Assembly (NCBI RefSeq): GCF_002723835.1
Contig: NZ_BEWG01000024.1
Location: forward strand, 53,487-117,486
DNA: 64,000 nt
Source: Mycobacterium sp. shizuoka-1
Lineage (GTDB): Bacteria; Actinomycetota; Actinomycetes; Mycobacteriales; Mycobacteriaceae
Direction: 5' to 3'
Below the pieces are notes generated by a model. That model was not told the origin of the DNA. It was given only the letters and a program-made list of their open reading frames with translations, and did not search any database. Position numbers and translations under genes: made by a program. Positions 1-12,955 of this stretch are shown in pieces. Positions within the stretch are counted from its first letter, which is position 1, and every line of letters starts with the position of its first letter.

Positions 1-1
1 G

Positions 2-214
2 TGGTTCGCCGTGATCGGAATCGGCTGGCTGACAGTCCTGTTCGGGGCCATCGCGGCCGGCATGATGACCGACCGGCCGTGGTGGCGGCTCATCCCGCTC
101 GGCTTGGTCGAGCGGGGGATCGCCGGGTTCGAGGTGGCGGCTGTCATCGCGCTCGGGCTGTGGCTGGCCCGCGCTCAGCACGCCAGGCTAGCCGGCCGGC
201 TGCCGGCGTCCTGA
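2..214 (+). CDS. C-terminal end of a small membrane protein (partial)
   Basis: The reading frame is open from the left edge and ends at TGA 212-214, so only the last ~70 residues are visible. The visible part has two hydrophobic segments, one near the edge and one around AAVIALGLWLA, joined by a short polar loop with a tandem Trp pair. This suggests a small integral membrane protein of unknown function. An internal GTG at 11 could start a 67-residue protein, but the frame continues upstream. Its last 27 bases overlap the convergent gene that follows. No family recognised. Confidence 0.45.
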   Translation, partial: WFAVIGIGWLTVLFGAIAAGMMTDRPWWRLIPLGLVERGIAGFEVAAVIALGLWLARAQHARLAGRLPAS

Positions 215-718
215 TTGCATCGACAGTGTCACCGCGCGGGGCTGCGGCTCCATCGCCTCGAGAACGTCGTACACCTGCCACCAGCGCGCCTCGTGCTGCG
301 ACACCGAGATGCGGCCCTCGTCGAGGTCGAGGTCGGCGTGGTCCAGTGCTCGGGCCAGGTCCCGCAGCGTCGCGTAGCGCCGGTCGACCTCGTCGTGGCC
401 GTAGCCGGCGACCGTCACGGCCGTCAGCGTCTGAACCCTGGCCCGCACGTCGCCGGCCAGCACGAACGTCAATGCGCCGACGGCGATGTAGACCATCGTC
501 CCGCCGATCAGCGCGGTCTCCGGCATGCCGGTGAATTCCCCGCCGACTTGCAGGCCCAGCCACAACGCGGCGCCCCACAGCGGCCAGCCCCGCCACACCC
601 GCAGCATGCGCCGCTGCCCGGCGGTGATACCGGGCGGGAACACCACCAACCGATAGCGGGCCACGCCGTAGCGCGCGGGGTAGGCGTCGAAGGAACCCCA
701 GGTACGTGTTGATCTCAC
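188..718 (-). CDS. Mycobacterial conserved membrane protein (DUF6611-like)
   Basis: A 176-residue protein. The N-terminal part carries a conserved-looking WGSFDAYPARYG motif, and two hydrophobic segments follow at about residues 46-58 and 69-88. The C-terminal half is soluble and charged, with HEARWWQVYDVLEAM. The general look matches the mycobacterial DUF6611 proteins I remember, of unknown function, but I could not search this. It converges on the truncated membrane gene at the left edge with a small overlap. An 85-bp gap separates it from pth, so it may be a separate transcript. Confidence 0.65.
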   Translation of the reverse strand: MRSTRTWGSFDAYPARYGVARYRLVVFPPGITAGQRRMLRVWRGWPLWGAALWLGLQVGGEFTGMPETALIGGTMVYIAVGALTFVLAGDVRARVQTLTAVTVAGYGHDEVDRRYATLRDLARALDHADLDLDEGRISVSQHEARWWQVYDVLEAMEPQPRAVTLSMQSGRRQPAG

Positions 719-803
719 GTATTCAGATCTACGCCGGTGGCGCCCCCGGAGCGGCGATCCCTACGGAATCCTGACGCCCCGCGCCCGAATCCTTACGGTC
801 GCC

Positions 804-1379
804 TCACCAGGCGTGCACCTGGTTCTGGGCGGTCTCCAGCCCGACCTCGATCAGCAGCTCGGTCGCGTCGGCGGCCTGCTCGCAGATCGCCGGGACCTCC
901 CTGCGCTCGACCGCGCTGAACGGCTCCAGCACGTAGGCCGCCGGATCTTTGCGCCCGGGCGGGCGCCCGATCCCGATGCGGACCCGCTGAAAGTCCTTGG
1001 TGCCCAACACGTTGGCCACCGACCGCAGCCCATTGTGCCCGCCCTCGCCGCCACCGAGCTTCAGCCGGATCCGGCCGAAGTCGATGTCGAGCTCGTCGTG
1101 GATGACGATGATGTCGGCCGGGTTCACCGAATAGAACTTCGCGAGCGGACCGACCTGGCGCCCCGACTCGTTCATGTAGGTGCGCGGCTTGGCCAACACC
1201 ACCGGACGGTGCGCGAGCCGGCCGGTCACGATCTCCGCGCCGGACCGCTTGTGCACCTTGAACTGGTCGCCCATCCGGGCGGCCAGCAGGTCGGCCACCA
1301 TGAAGCCGACATTGTGCCGGGTCTTGGCGTACTGCGGTCCGGGGTTGCCGAGGCCGACGACCAGCAGGGGTTCGGCCAT
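804..1379 (-). CDS. pth: Peptidyl-tRNA hydrolase
   Basis: Cleaves the ester bond of peptidyl-tRNAs released from stalled ribosomes, recycling tRNA in the cytoplasm. The 191-residue length is normal for bacterial Pth. The N-terminal motif [11 protein letters not shown] and the catalytic His in TRHNVGF (about residue 22) are present. Further conserved segments are TYMNESG, IHDELD and GGHNGLRS. It lies 6 bp downstream of rplY on the same strand, the Rv1014c-Rv1015c arrangement of M. tuberculosis, so the two are probably co-transcribed. Assignment is secure. Confidence 0.97.
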   Translation of the reverse strand: MAEPLLVVGLGNPGPQYAKTRHNVGFMVADLLAARMGDQFKVHKRSGAEIVTGRLAHRPVVLAKPRTYMNESGRQVGPLAKFYSVNPADIIVIHDELDIDFGRIRLKLGGGEGGHNGLRSVANVLGTKDFQRVRIGIGRPPGRKDPAAYVLEPFSAVERREVPAICEQAADATELLIEVGLETAQNQVHAW

Positions 1380-1385
1380 CCGGGC

Positions 1386-2039
1386 TTACTCGGCCTCGGC
1401 CGACTCGCCCTCGGCGGCTTCGGCAGCCTCGGCTGCCTGGTCGGCGATCGACTCGCCGCCGCCCTCGGACTCGAGCTCCTCGGCCGACGGCGCGGTGACG
1501 ATGTTGACGACCAGCAGCTCGGGATCGCTGACCAGGGTGACGCCCTTGGGCAGCTCGACCTGGCCCGCGGTGATCTGGGTGCCTTCCTCGGCGCCCTCGA
1601 TCGAGATGGTCAGGTGCTCCGGGATCGACATGGCTTCCGCCTCGATCTCGATGACGTTGGCGTCCTGGGTGACCAGCGTGCCGGGGGCGGCATCGCCCTC
1701 GAGGGCGATGTGCACCTCGACGGTCACCTTCTCGCCGCGCCGGACGACCAGCAGGTCGGCGTGCTGGATGTTGCGACGGATCGGATGGATCGACAGGGCC
1801 TTGGTCAGCGCCAGCTGCTCCTTGCCGTCGACGTCCAAGACCAGCACGGCGTTGGTGCCGGAGTGCCGCAGGACGGCCGCGTAGTCGTGGGCGTTGAGTT
1901 CGAGGTGCTGGGGCTCGGCGCCGTGGCCGTAAAGGACGACGGGAACCTTGCCCTCGCGGCGGGCCTGGCGCGAGGCGCCCTTGCCGGTCTTCGCCCGCAC
2001 GGTGGCGGTGAGATTGTTGGTGCTGTCCTTCTTGGCCAT
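1386..2039 (-). CDS. rplY: 50S ribosomal protein L25/CTC
   Basis: Binds 5S rRNA in the large subunit. The protein has an L25 domain (about residues 5-95, including [15 protein letters not shown]) followed by the C-terminal CTC domain and an acidic Glu/Ala-rich tail, giving 217 residues. I chose ATG 2039 (MAKKDSTN) because AGGAG sits eight bases upstream; the frame is open 51 bases further but has no ribosome-binding site there. It is first in a probable rplY-pth operon, as in M. tuberculosis (Rv1015c). Confidence 0.95.
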   Translation of the reverse strand: MAKKDSTNNLTATVRAKTGKGASRQARREGKVPVVLYGHGAEPQHLELNAHDYAAVLRHSGTNAVLVLDVDGKEQLALTKALSIHPIRRNIQHADLLVVRRGEKVTVEVHIALEGDAAPGTLVTQDANVIEIEAEAMSIPEHLTISIEGAEEGTQITAGQVELPKGVTLVSDPELLVVNIVTAPSAEELESEGGGESIADQAAEAAEAAEGESAEAE

Positions 2040-2170
2040 GATCGGTGCTCCTGAGTTATCCGTCGTCTTTCGCACGGAGAAGGCAGGCACCGATTACAGG
2101 AAGCCTCGTCGATAACGGTGGTCGGACCACCCTCGCCGTGACGCGGCCACCAGGGTAGCCGACCAGGGCC

Positions 2171-3037
2171 TCAGAGCGGAAATTCGATGGCGGTGAGCTG
2201 CTCGGACAGCCGCCACAGCGCCTTGGCGGTGGTCTGATTCCTGGCCAGCGGGCTGCGCGGGGACGGGCCGGTCGGGCCGCGCATCGCGAACCTGGGCCCG
2301 ATGAAACTGTTGCCGGGCAGATCCTGGCTGGCGGCGTAGAGCGTGTGGCTCGCCCCGAAGTCGGCGCTGGTGGCGAAGACGCTGTTGCCGAGGTCCCAGA
2401 TCCGGGTGCCCATTCGGTTGCCGGTATGCCCCTGCAGGTTGGTCGCCGAATAGCCGGGATGGGCGGCGTGCGACTTGAGCGGCGAACCGGCGGCGTCCAG
2501 GCGTTTCTGCAGTTCACTGGTGAACAGCAGGTTGGCGAGCTTGGACTGGCCGTAGGCCAGCCACGCCGAGTACGGCCGCGCCTTCCAGTTCAGGTCCTTG
2601 AGGCTGATCTTGCCGAGCAGGTGCATGAACGACGAGACCGTGACCACGCGGTCGGTGATCTTGGGCAGCAGCAGGTTGGTCAGCGCGAAGTGGCCCAGGT
2701 GGTTGGTGCCGATCTGGCTTTCGAAGCCGTCCTTGGTCACGGCGTACGGAACGGCCATGATGCCGGCGTTGTTGATCAGCACGTCGACGGTGTCCACGCC
2801 GTCGGCGAAGTCCCTGATCGAGGCCAGGTCCTGCAGATCGAGGCTGCGCACCTCGACGTCGCCGGTCACAGTCGCTGCTGCGGCGGCGGCCTTCTCAGCG
2901 TTGCGGCAGGCCAGGATGACGTGCGCGCCGACCCGGGCCAGTTCTCGGGCCGTGACCAGTCCCAGCCCGCTGTTGGCTCCGGTGACGATGGCGGTACGTC
3001 CGGCGAACGACGGCAGATCTGCAGCGGTCCAACTCAT
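2171..3037 (-). CDS. Short-chain dehydrogenase/reductase (retinol-dehydrogenase-like)
   Basis: A 288-residue NAD(P)-dependent oxidoreductase. The Rossmann cofactor motif TGANSGLG is near residue 19, NNAG near 90, a catalytic Ser in TVSSF and the catalytic YGQSK around residue 162. LACRN after beta-2 suggests NADP preference. The overall pattern fits the extended retinol-dehydrogenase/oxidoreductase SDR group; the substrate cannot be read from sequence. It lies between rplY and lpqT on the same strand, 34 bp downstream of lpqT, and appears to be an insertion relative to the compact M. tuberculosis block. Confidence 0.88.
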   Translation of the reverse strand: MSWTAADLPSFAGRTAIVTGANSGLGLVTARELARVGAHVILACRNAEKAAAAAATVTGDVEVRSLDLQDLASIRDFADGVDTVDVLINNAGIMAVPYAVTKDGFESQIGTNHLGHFALTNLLLPKITDRVVTVSSFMHLLGKISLKDLNWKARPYSAWLAYGQSKLANLLFTSELQKRLDAAGSPLKSHAAHPGYSATNLQGHTGNRMGTRIWDLGNSVFATSADFGASHTLYAASQDLPGNSFIGPRFAMRGPTGPSPRSPLARNQTTAKALWRLSEQLTAIEFPL

Positions 3038-3071
3038 GGGAGATCACTTTAGGGGGCGGGCGTGCTCGCCC

Positions 3072-3719
3072 CTACTTGAGCGCGACGCTGAAACCTCTGA
3101 TGATCGCCTCGACATCGTCGGAGGCGGCCGCAGCCTGGTCGGCCAGGGTGGTCACGGTCAGCTGGACCAGGTAGCGCTGGAAGGTCGGAGCGGCGGTCAC
3201 CGGGATCACCACCCGGTTGTAGGAATGCAGGCGCTTGTCGTTCAGGTCGTAGCTGCCCTCGATCATCGACGACGGGAAGCCGTCAAAATCGGCGTCCGAC
3301 GCGTTGAGCTTGGTGAAGTTCTTGCTCATCTCGGCATCGGCGCTGGCGTGCTTGAGCGCCTCGCGCACGTCGAAGTTGCCGGAGAGTTTGAACACGATCA
3401 CCATCGCCGTCGGGTAGGTGTTGTTCTTGGCGATCACCTCGGTGCCGGGGGAGAAGTTCGAGTTGGTGTACTTGGTCCAGCCCGGCGGCTTGGGCAGCGT
3501 CACAGTGATGTCGGTGAGCTTGTCCAGCGGGATCTGCTCGCCGGTGACCCCGACGCCGTAGAGGTATTCGGCGATCGGCTGCGGGGTGTCCGACGTGGTG
3601 GGCGGCGCCGTCGTCGTGGCCGGTGAGGTCCACACCGAGGAGTAGTCCGGCGGCGTCGACCCGCACGCCGCCAGGGTCATGGCCAGCGCGATGGACAGGG
3701 CTGCGCTGCGCGCTCTCAC
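3072..3719 (-). CDS. lpqT: Lipoprotein of the LpqN/LpqT family
   Basis: A secreted lipoprotein of 215 residues. A signal peptide (MRARSAALSIALAMTLAAC) ends in the lipobox LAAC with Cys19 as the acylated residue, followed by a Ser/Thr/Pro-rich linker. The mature domain starts near residue 50 (QPIAEYLYGVGVTGEQIPL) and contains PPGWTKY, typical of mycobacterial LpqN/LpqT proteins of unknown biochemical role. Its start overlaps the stop of the upstream arsC-like gene by four bases (ATGA type), so translation is probably coupled. Position before prs matches Rv1016c. Confidence 0.9.
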   Translation of the reverse strand: MRARSAALSIALAMTLAACGSTPPDYSSVWTSPATTTAPPTTSDTPQPIAEYLYGVGVTGEQIPLDKLTDITVTLPKPPGWTKYTNSNFSPGTEVIAKNNTYPTAMVIVFKLSGNFDVREALKHASADAEMSKNFTKLNASDADFDGFPSSMIEGSYDLNDKRLHSYNRVVIPVTAAPTFQRYLVQLTVTTLADQAAAASDDVEAIIRGFSVALK

Positions 3720-4057
3720 AGAATTTCGTGCACCGATTCGATCGGGCGAGCCAGCCGGGTGCCCTTGGACGTCACCACGAACGGGCGCTCGATGAGGACG
3801 GGGTTGGCTGCCATGGCATCCAGCAGGTCATCGTCACTGGCTTCGGCGAGATCCAGCTCGCTGTAGAGGGATTCGCGCTTGCGTACCGCGGTGCGCACGT
3901 CGATGCCGGCGTCGGCGATCAACGTGGCGATCTCGGCGCGCGACGGTGGCGTCTTCAGATATTCGACGATCGTGGGCTCGATGCCGTTCTCGCGCAGCAG
4001 ATCCAGTGTCTTGCGGGAGGTGCTGCAGCGCGGGTTGTGATAAATGGTCGCCGACAA
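3716..4057 (-). CDS. arsC: ArsC-family arsenate reductase (glutaredoxin type)
   Basis: A 113-residue thioredoxin-fold protein. The N-terminal YHNPRCSTSRKTL contains the catalytic Cys of glutaredoxin-linked ArsC enzymes. EYLKTPPSRAEI and the conserved NPVLIERPFVV with an Arg-Pro follow, all characteristic of ArsC/YffB. It may reduce arsenate to arsenite, but many chromosomal members of this family have no proven role, and no arsenite pump is nearby. It starts right after prs (stop 5' neighbour at 4058) and overlaps lpqT, so it sits inside a prs-arsC-lpqT operon. Confidence 0.88.
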   Translation of the reverse strand: MSATIYHNPRCSTSRKTLDLLRENGIEPTIVEYLKTPPSRAEIATLIADAGIDVRTAVRKRESLYSELDLAEASDDDLLDAMAANPVLIERPFVVTSKGTRLARPIESVHEIL

Positions 4058-5038
4058 CTATGCGTCTCCGTCGAAAAGACCTGTCACCGAACCATTTTCG
4101 AAGACCGCACGAATGGTGCTGGCCAGCAGTGGGGCGATGGACAGCACCGTCAGCTGCGGGAAGCGCTTGGACTCGTCGATCGGCAGGGTGTTGGTGACGA
4201 TCACCTCGCGGGCGCCGCTGTCGGCGAGGCGCTCGCGGGCCGGGTCGGACAGCACGCCGTGGGTGGCGGCGATGATCACGTCTTTGGCGCCGTCGTTGTG
4301 CAGCAGCTTGACCGCGCCGGCGATGGTGCCGCCGGTGTCGATCATGTCGTCGGTCAGCACGCAGGTCTTGCCGGCCACGTCACCGACGACCCGGTTGGAC
4401 ACCACCTGGTTGGGCACCTTCGGGTCGCGGGTCTTGTGGATGAACGCCAGCGGGGTGCCGCCCAGTGCGTCGGCCCACTTCTCGGCGACCCGCACGCGGC
4501 CGGAGTCCGGCGAGACCACGACGACGTTGGAGCAGTTGTAGTTGTCCCGGATGTAGCCGGTCAGCAGCGGCTGGGCCCGCATGTGGTCGACCGGGCCGTC
4601 GAAGAAGCCCTGGATCTGGTCGGTGTGCAGGTCGACCGACACGATGCGGTCGGCGCCCGCGGTCTTGAACAGGTCGGCCACCAGCCGGGCCGAGATCGGC
4701 TCGCGGCCGCGGTGCTTCTTGTCCTGGCGGGCGTAGGGATAGAACGGCAGGATCGCGGTGATGCGTTTGGCGCTGCCGCGCTTGAGCGCATCGATCATGA
4801 TCAGCTGTTCCATCAGCCATTTGTTCAGCGGCGCGGGATGGGACTGCAGGACGAAGGCGTCGCAGCCGCGCACGGATTCATCGAAGCGAACGAAGATCTC
4901 GCCGTTGGCGAAGTCGCGTGCGGTCTGCGCGGTGACCTGGACGTCGAGCTCTTTGGCGACCTGATCGGCCAGTTCCGGGTGCGCGCGGCCCGAGAAGAGC
5001 ATCAGATTTTTGCGGTTGTCGGTCCAGTCCGTGCCCAC
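4058..5038 (-). CDS. prs: Ribose-phosphate pyrophosphokinase
   Basis: Makes PRPP from ribose 5-phosphate and ATP for nucleotide, His and Trp synthesis, and in mycobacteria for the decaprenylphosphoryl-arabinose wall precursor. The 326-residue length is normal. Conserved motifs visible are LFSGRAHPELA, FVRFDESVRG, YPYARQDKK, the divalent-cation site VDLHTDQIQGFF, and the PRPP-binding VLTDDMIDTGGT. It directly precedes the arsC-like gene and follows glmU by 93 bp on the same strand, as Rv1017c follows Rv1018c. Confidence 0.97.
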   Translation of the reverse strand: MGTDWTDNRKNLMLFSGRAHPELADQVAKELDVQVTAQTARDFANGEIFVRFDESVRGCDAFVLQSHPAPLNKWLMEQLIMIDALKRGSAKRITAILPFYPYARQDKKHRGREPISARLVADLFKTAGADRIVSVDLHTDQIQGFFDGPVDHMRAQPLLTGYIRDNYNCSNVVVVSPDSGRVRVAEKWADALGGTPLAFIHKTRDPKVPNQVVSNRVVGDVAGKTCVLTDDMIDTGGTIAGAVKLLHNDGAKDVIIAATHGVLSDPARERLADSGAREVIVTNTLPIDESKRFPQLTVLSIAPLLASTIRAVFENGSVTGLFDGDA

Positions 5039-5131
5039 TGTGTGCTGCCCTTGCCGGTCGGAGGTCGATACGGGGCAATCGTACGGTGCCGGGTCCCCGG
5101 GTTACCAAAAAGGCAACATCTGGCGACGTCG

Positions 5132-6595
5132 TCACTGCGTCGGTTGACCCGCCTCGGGTTCTTTCGCCTTGGCCGCGGCCTGCGCCGATGCACTGCCGGG
5201 GCGTTTGCGGATCACCCAGTCCTCGATATTGCGCTGTGGTCCAGCCGACACCGCCAGCGCGCCCGGCGGCACGTCGTCGCGCAGCACCGTGCCTGCGCCG
5301 GTGTAGGCGCCGTCGCCGACGGTGACCGGCGCGACGAACATGGTGTCTGAGCCGGTCCGCACGTGCGAGCCGATTCTGGTGCGGCTCTTGTTCTCGCCGT
5401 CGTAGTTCACGAACACGCTGGACGCGCCGATGTTGCTGTGCTCGCCGATGTCGGCGTCACCGACGTAGGTCAGGTGCGGCACCTTGGTCCCGGCGCCGAT
5501 CACGGCGTTCTTGGTCTCCACGAACGCCCCGAGCTTGCCGGTCTCGCCCAGCGCGGTGCCGGGGCGCAGGTAGGTGAACGGGCCGACGGTCGCGCGCTCG
5601 CCGATCACCGCCTCGCTGCCGTGCGTGCGGACGACACAGGCGCCGTCGCCGACCGTCACGTCGGTCAGCGTCGTGTCCGGCCCGATCTCGCAGCCTGCGC
5701 CGATCCGGGTGCCGGCCAGCAGCTGGGTGCCGGGCCGGATCACGGTGTCGCGGCCGATCGTGACCTCGACGTCGATCCACGTGGTCAACGGGTCGACGAC
5801 GGTCACGCCGTTGCGCTGGTGGGCGGCCACCACGCGCCGGTTGAGTTCCCGGGCCAGTGCCGAGAGCTGGACGCGGTCGTTGACCCCGGCGACCAGTGCG
5901 TGGTCGTCGATGTGGGTGGCGGCCACGATCCGTCCGTCGGCCCGCACGATCGAGATGACGTCGGTCAGATACAGCTCATGCTGGGCGTTGTCGGACGACA
6001 GGCGGCTCAGCGCCGACCGCAGTTCGGTGATGTCGAATGCGTAGACACCGGAGTTGACCTCGCGGATGGCCCGCTGCTGCGGGGTGGCGTCGGCCTCCTC
6101 GACGATGGCGATCACTTCGCCGTCCTGGGTGCGCAGGATCCGGCCGTAGCCGGTCGCGTCGGGCACGGTGGTGGTCAGGATGGTCGCCGCCGCACGTCCG
6201 CCGTGATGGGTCGTGATCAGCTCGGCCAGCGTCCGGGCATCCAGCAGGGGCACGTCACCCGCGGTCACGACGACGGTGCCGGTGAAATCGTCGGGCAGCC
6301 CGGTCAGTCCGCACAGTGCGGCGTGTCCGGTGCCCAGTTGCTGTTCCTGTACCGCGACCTCGATGGGGCGGCCCAGGTCCTCGGCGAGCCCCGCGACGAC
6401 GGGCGCGATGCGCTCGCGGTCCTTGCCCAGCACGACGACCAGGTGTTCGGGGGCGACCTCGGCGATCGCGTGCAGGGTGTGCGAGAGCATGCTGCGGCCA
6501 CCGAGGGTGTGCAGCACCTTGGGGGTGTCCGAGCGCATACGTGTCCCGGCACCGGCCGCGATGACCAAGACGGCTGCCTGCGAGGGTGTCGTCAC
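5132..6595 (-). CDS. glmU: Bifunctional GlmU (GlcNAc-1-P uridyltransferase / GlcN-1-P acetyltransferase)
   Basis: Makes UDP-GlcNAc for peptidoglycan and arabinogalactan linker synthesis. The N-terminal uridyltransferase domain has the nucleotide motif [12 protein letters not shown] and GHAALCGL. The C-terminal acetyltransferase is a left-handed beta-helix of hexapeptide repeats (about residues 255-440) with [15 protein letters not shown] place the start at GTG 6595 (VTTPSQAAV), giving 487 residues; the frame extends further upstream but would then run into the tRNA gene. A Pro/Ala-rich tail ends the protein. Confidence 0.95.
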   Translation of the reverse strand: MTTPSQAAVLVIAAGAGTRMRSDTPKVLHTLGGRSMLSHTLHAIAEVAPEHLVVVLGKDRERIAPVVAGLAEDLGRPIEVAVQEQQLGTGHAALCGLTGLPDDFTGTVVVTAGDVPLLDARTLAELITTHHGGRAAATILTTTVPDATGYGRILRTQDGEVIAIVEEADATPQQRAIREVNSGVYAFDITELRSALSRLSSDNAQHELYLTDVISIVRADGRIVAATHIDDHALVAGVNDRVQLSALARELNRRVVAAHQRNGVTVVDPLTTWIDVEVTIGRDTVIRPGTQLLAGTRIGAGCEIGPDTTLTDVTVGDGACVVRTHGSEAVIGERATVGPFTYLRPGTALGETGKLGAFVETKNAVIGAGTKVPHLTYVGDADIGEHSNIGASSVFVNYDGENKSRTRIGSHVRTGSDTMFVAPVTVGDGAYTGAGTVLRDDVPPGALAVSAGPQRNIEDWVIRKRPGSASAQAAAKAKEPEAGQPTQ

Positions 6596-6616
6596 GCTAC
6601 GGCCTCCCAAAGAACG

Positions 6617-6688
6617 CTCCGTCGCCAGGACTCGAACCTGAACTATCTGAACCAAAATCAGAGGTGCTGCCGATTACACCACGACGGA
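6617..6688 (-). tRNA. tRNA-Gln (anticodon UUG)
   Basis: Read on the minus strand, the seven-base acceptor arms TCCGTCG and CGACGGA pair perfectly, followed by a G discriminator at 6617. The anticodon stem TCTGA/TCAGA encloses the loop TTTTGGT, giving anticodon UUG. The T-arm has GTTCGAGTC, and the D-arm lies in GTGTAATCGGCAGCAC. No CCA is encoded. It lies just upstream of glmU, on the same strand. Confidence 0.95.
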
Positions 6689-6694
6689 CTGGCC

Positions 6695-6722
6695 GAAATA
6701 TCCGCCTGAGACTCTAGTCCAA
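6695..6722 (-). promoter_or_regulatory. Possible promoter of tRNA-Gln
   Basis: On the minus strand TTGGAC (6722-6717) and TATTTC (6700-6695) are separated by 16 bases and end seven bases before the tRNA 5' end. Spacing and position fit a sigma-A promoter; match to the -10 consensus is only fair. Confidence 0.4.
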
Positions 6723-6732
6723 GGAGGTGATG

Positions 6733-6840
6733 GGTTACGGCGGGCAGGAGCGCAGCGACCCGGGGAGTGGTTACGGCGGGCAGGAGCGCAGCGACCCGGG
6801 GAGTGTGTAAGGCGGGCAGGAGCGCAGCGACCCGGGGCTA
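6733..6840. repeat. Three tandem copies of a 36-bp repeat
   Basis: Copies lie at 6733-6768, 6769-6804 and 6805-6840. The first two are identical over all 36 bases; the third differs only at its ends, leaving an identical 27-base core that starts GGCGGGCAGG and ends CGACCCGGGG. Each core carries CGGG near one end and CCCG near the other, so each copy could fold. The array ends ten bases before the tetR start codon and lies upstream of the tRNA promoter on the other strand. Confidence 0.95.
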
Positions 6841-6850
6841 GGCTCAACGG

Positions 6851-7486
6851 GTGGCAGCACCGGAGAAGGAGCCGCGGGCACCGCGCGCTCGGATGACCGG
6901 CACCGAACGCCGGCGCCAGCTGATCGACGTGGCCCGCACGCTGTTCGCCGAACGCGGGTACGAGGGCACCTCCATCGAGGAGATCGCCCAGCGGGCCAAC
7001 GTCTCCAAGCCGGTGGTCTACGAGCACTTCGGCGGCAAGGAGGGCCTCTACGCCGTCGTCGTCGACCGGGAGATGTCGGCGCTGCTCGACGGCATCACCT
7101 CGTCACTGACCAACAACCGCTCCCGGGTACGGGTCGAGCGGGTGGCGTTGGCGCTGCTGACCTATGTCGAGGAGCGCACCGACGGATTCCGCATCCTGAT
7201 CCGCGACTCACCCGCCGCGATCAGCACCGGCACCTACTCCAGCCTGCTCAACGACGCCGTCGGCCAGGTGTCCTCGATCTTGGCCGGTGACTTCGCCCGC
7301 CGCGGCCTCGACCCCGGGCTGGCGCCGCTCTACGCCCAGGCGCTGGTCGGTTCGGTGTCGATGACCGCGCAGTGGTGGCTGGACACCCGGGAACCCAAGA
7401 AGGAAATGGTGGCCGCACATCTGGTGAACCTGATGTGGAACGGGCTGACCCACCTGGAAGCCGATCCGCAGTTGGAGGGTGAGTAA
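6851..7486 (+). CDS. TetR-family transcriptional regulator
   Basis: A 211-residue one-component repressor. The N-terminal DNA-binding domain runs from about residue 15 (RMTGTERRRQLIDVA) through the helix-turn-helix IEEIAQRANVSKPVVYEHFGGKEGLYAVV. The C-terminal ligand-binding half has no motif that tells the ligand. It is the positional counterpart of Rv1019, which precedes mfd in M. tuberculosis. GTG 6851 is used; an internal ATG at 6892 is an alternative. The tandem repeat array lies directly upstream and could affect its expression. Confidence 0.92.
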   Translation: MAAPEKEPRAPRARMTGTERRRQLIDVARTLFAERGYEGTSIEEIAQRANVSKPVVYEHFGGKEGLYAVVVDREMSALLDGITSSLTNNRSRVRVERVALALLTYVEERTDGFRILIRDSPAAISTGTYSSLLNDAVGQVSSILAGDFARRGLDPGLAPLYAQALVGSVSMTAQWWLDTREPKKEMVAAHLVNLMWNGLTHLEADPQLEGE

Positions 7487-7540
7487 GCCGACCCCGGGCC
7501 GGTGGCGGGCACGTATTCTGTCGGACGGGAGGACGACGCC

Positions 7541-8074
7541 GTGGCGGAGCAGCGGGAGGTCATCGAGCAGGTCGGTGCTGCGCTGGCTGCGGCCGCACGG
7601 CTCGAGGACGTCCAGCAGGTGGTCAAGGTGGCCGCCCGCCGGCTCGCCGACGCCCACGGCTCGACGTTCGTTTTGCTGGACCACGACATGTGTTACTACG
7701 CGGACGAAGATTCGATGAGTCCGTTGTGGAAGGGCCAGCGTTTCCCGGCCTCCGACTGCATCAGTGGCTGGTCGATGATGCACCGCACCGCGGTGACCAT
7801 CTCCGACATCCGCCGCGACGAACGCATCCCGCAGGAGGCCTACCGCCCGACCTTCGTCCGCAGCCTGGCCATGGTGCCGATGCTCGGGCCCGACCCGATG
7901 GGTGCGATCGGGGTGTATTGGGCCCAACCTGGCCGGCCGGACCCGACGGTAGTGCCTGCGCTGCAGCAGCTGGCCGGGCTCGCGGTGCAGGCGTTACGGC
8001 GTTTCCCAGAGGGTATTCCGGACCCGGGTTTCACCGTCGTCGGCGCCTACCCGACTGGTGGCGACGCCCGCTGA
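7541..8074 (+). CDS. GAF-domain protein
   Basis: A 177-residue stand-alone GAF domain. Helix one (VIEQVGAALAAAARLEDVQQVV) is followed by the GAF core with LLDHDMCYYADEDSMSPLWKG, SDCISGWSMMHRT, ISDIRRDERIP and SLAMVPML. Such domains bind small ligands such as cyclic nucleotides, haem or other cofactors. There is no output domain, so it may work with a partner kinase or be a sensor-fragment protein. I chose GTG 7541 because GGGAGGA lies eight bases upstream; GTG 7502 is an in-frame alternative. It stands between tetR and mfd, where M. tuberculosis has no gene. Confidence 0.82.
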   Translation: MAEQREVIEQVGAALAAAARLEDVQQVVKVAARRLADAHGSTFVLLDHDMCYYADEDSMSPLWKGQRFPASDCISGWSMMHRTAVTISDIRRDERIPQEAYRPTFVRSLAMVPMLGPDPMGAIGVYWAQPGRPDPTVVPALQQLAGLAVQALRRFPEGIPDPGFTVVGAYPTGGDAR

Positions 8075-8153
8075 GGCGACCTGCGTCACAACGCACAGGC
8101 GAATCGCGGCCCGCCGCAACGTGTTCGGCGGTCCTGCCTAGAATGGGGTGATC

Positions 8154-11824
<3,671 letters not shown>

Positions 11825-11828
<4 letters not shown>

Positions 11829-12955
11829 CGGTCATCCTCGTCGACCCGCGCCGTCCGTCGCTGGTGCCGGTCGAGGCGGTCGAGCTGCTCGGCGGCGAGG
11901 TGCAGTACACCGAGGAGATGCCGATCAAGGTGCCGTGGTCGCTGCCGTCGGCGCGGCCGCTGTTCACCGGCGGGCAGGACGCGCCTGCGCCGGTGCTGCT
12001 GTCCTCCGACCGTCAGCATCCCGAGGTGCGTGCCCGGCTGGCCGCCGGCGAACGATTGATCGCCGTGCCGGATCCGCAGCCCGGCGAGCGACTCGTCGAC
12101 GCGGTGGCCATCATGGACCGGCTGCGCACCGCCGGGCCGTGGGAGAGCGAGCAGACCCACGATTCGCTGCGGCGCTACCTGCTGGAGGAGACCTACGAGC
12201 TGTTCGACGCCGTGCGGGGTGGCAACCTGCAGGAACTGCGCGACGAACTCGGCGACGTGTTGCTGCAGGTTCTGTTCCACGCCCGGATCGCCGAAGAGGC
12301 ACAGCGCGATTCGTTCACCATCGATGATGTCGCCGACGCGCTGGTGCGCAAGCTCGGCAACCGGGTGCCCGCGGTGCTCGCCGGCGAGTCGATCTCGCTG
12401 GAAGACCAGCTGGCCCAGTGGGAGGAGCGCAAGTCGCTGGAGACCAGTACGCGGGTGTCCTGTGTCGATGACGTGCCCACCGGGCAGCCGGCGCTGGCGC
12501 TGGCCCAGAAGGTGATCGCCCGAGTGCGCAACGCGGGTCTGCCCGCCGAGCTCATCCCCGCGTCGATCGTGACGGTCACCGTGGCTGCCGAGAAGGATGC
12601 CGAGAACGAGTTGCGGACCGCGCTTTTGGAGTTCATGGATACCGTGCGCGCGGTGGAACGCGCGATCGAGGCCAGCCGCCGCGCAGCCGATGTGCCCAGT
12701 CAGCTCGACACCGCCGCGCCGCTGGGTGCGGTCAGCGAGCAGGAGTGGCGCCGGCACTGGCCCGCGCCGCACGGCGTATCGGTGGAGCTGCCGCTGGTGC
12801 CGGAGCTGATCTCAGAAGACGACCCGCTCGACGATGTCGACACCGTGCACATCGATTCCGGCGACGAGGAATTCGACGTCCCGGAGTTGGCCGTCGACGA
12901 TGTAGAACTGGTCGAGCCCGAACTCGATCAGTCCAGCAGCGTCGAACCCCAGTAG
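11825..12955 (+). CDS. mazG: MazG nucleoside triphosphate pyrophosphohydrolase
   Basis: Hydrolyses non-canonical or excess NTPs/dNTPs to the monophosphate plus pyrophosphate, limiting mutagenic nucleotides. The 376-residue protein has a mycobacterial N-terminal extension. The MazG core (about residues 92-190) contains the metal-binding [10 protein letters not shown] followed by [22 protein letters not shown]. An acidic C-terminal tail follows. GTG 11825 overlaps the mfd stop in GTGA, so translation is coupled as in Rv1020-Rv1021. Its last 28 bases overlap the convergent efeB. Confidence 0.94.

Noticed and set aside
813..2054. A 413-codon frame opposite pth and rplY
   Set aside because: Low-complexity translation with Asp/Gly/Leu/His richness, typical of antisense to GC-rich genes; both genes beneath are clear.
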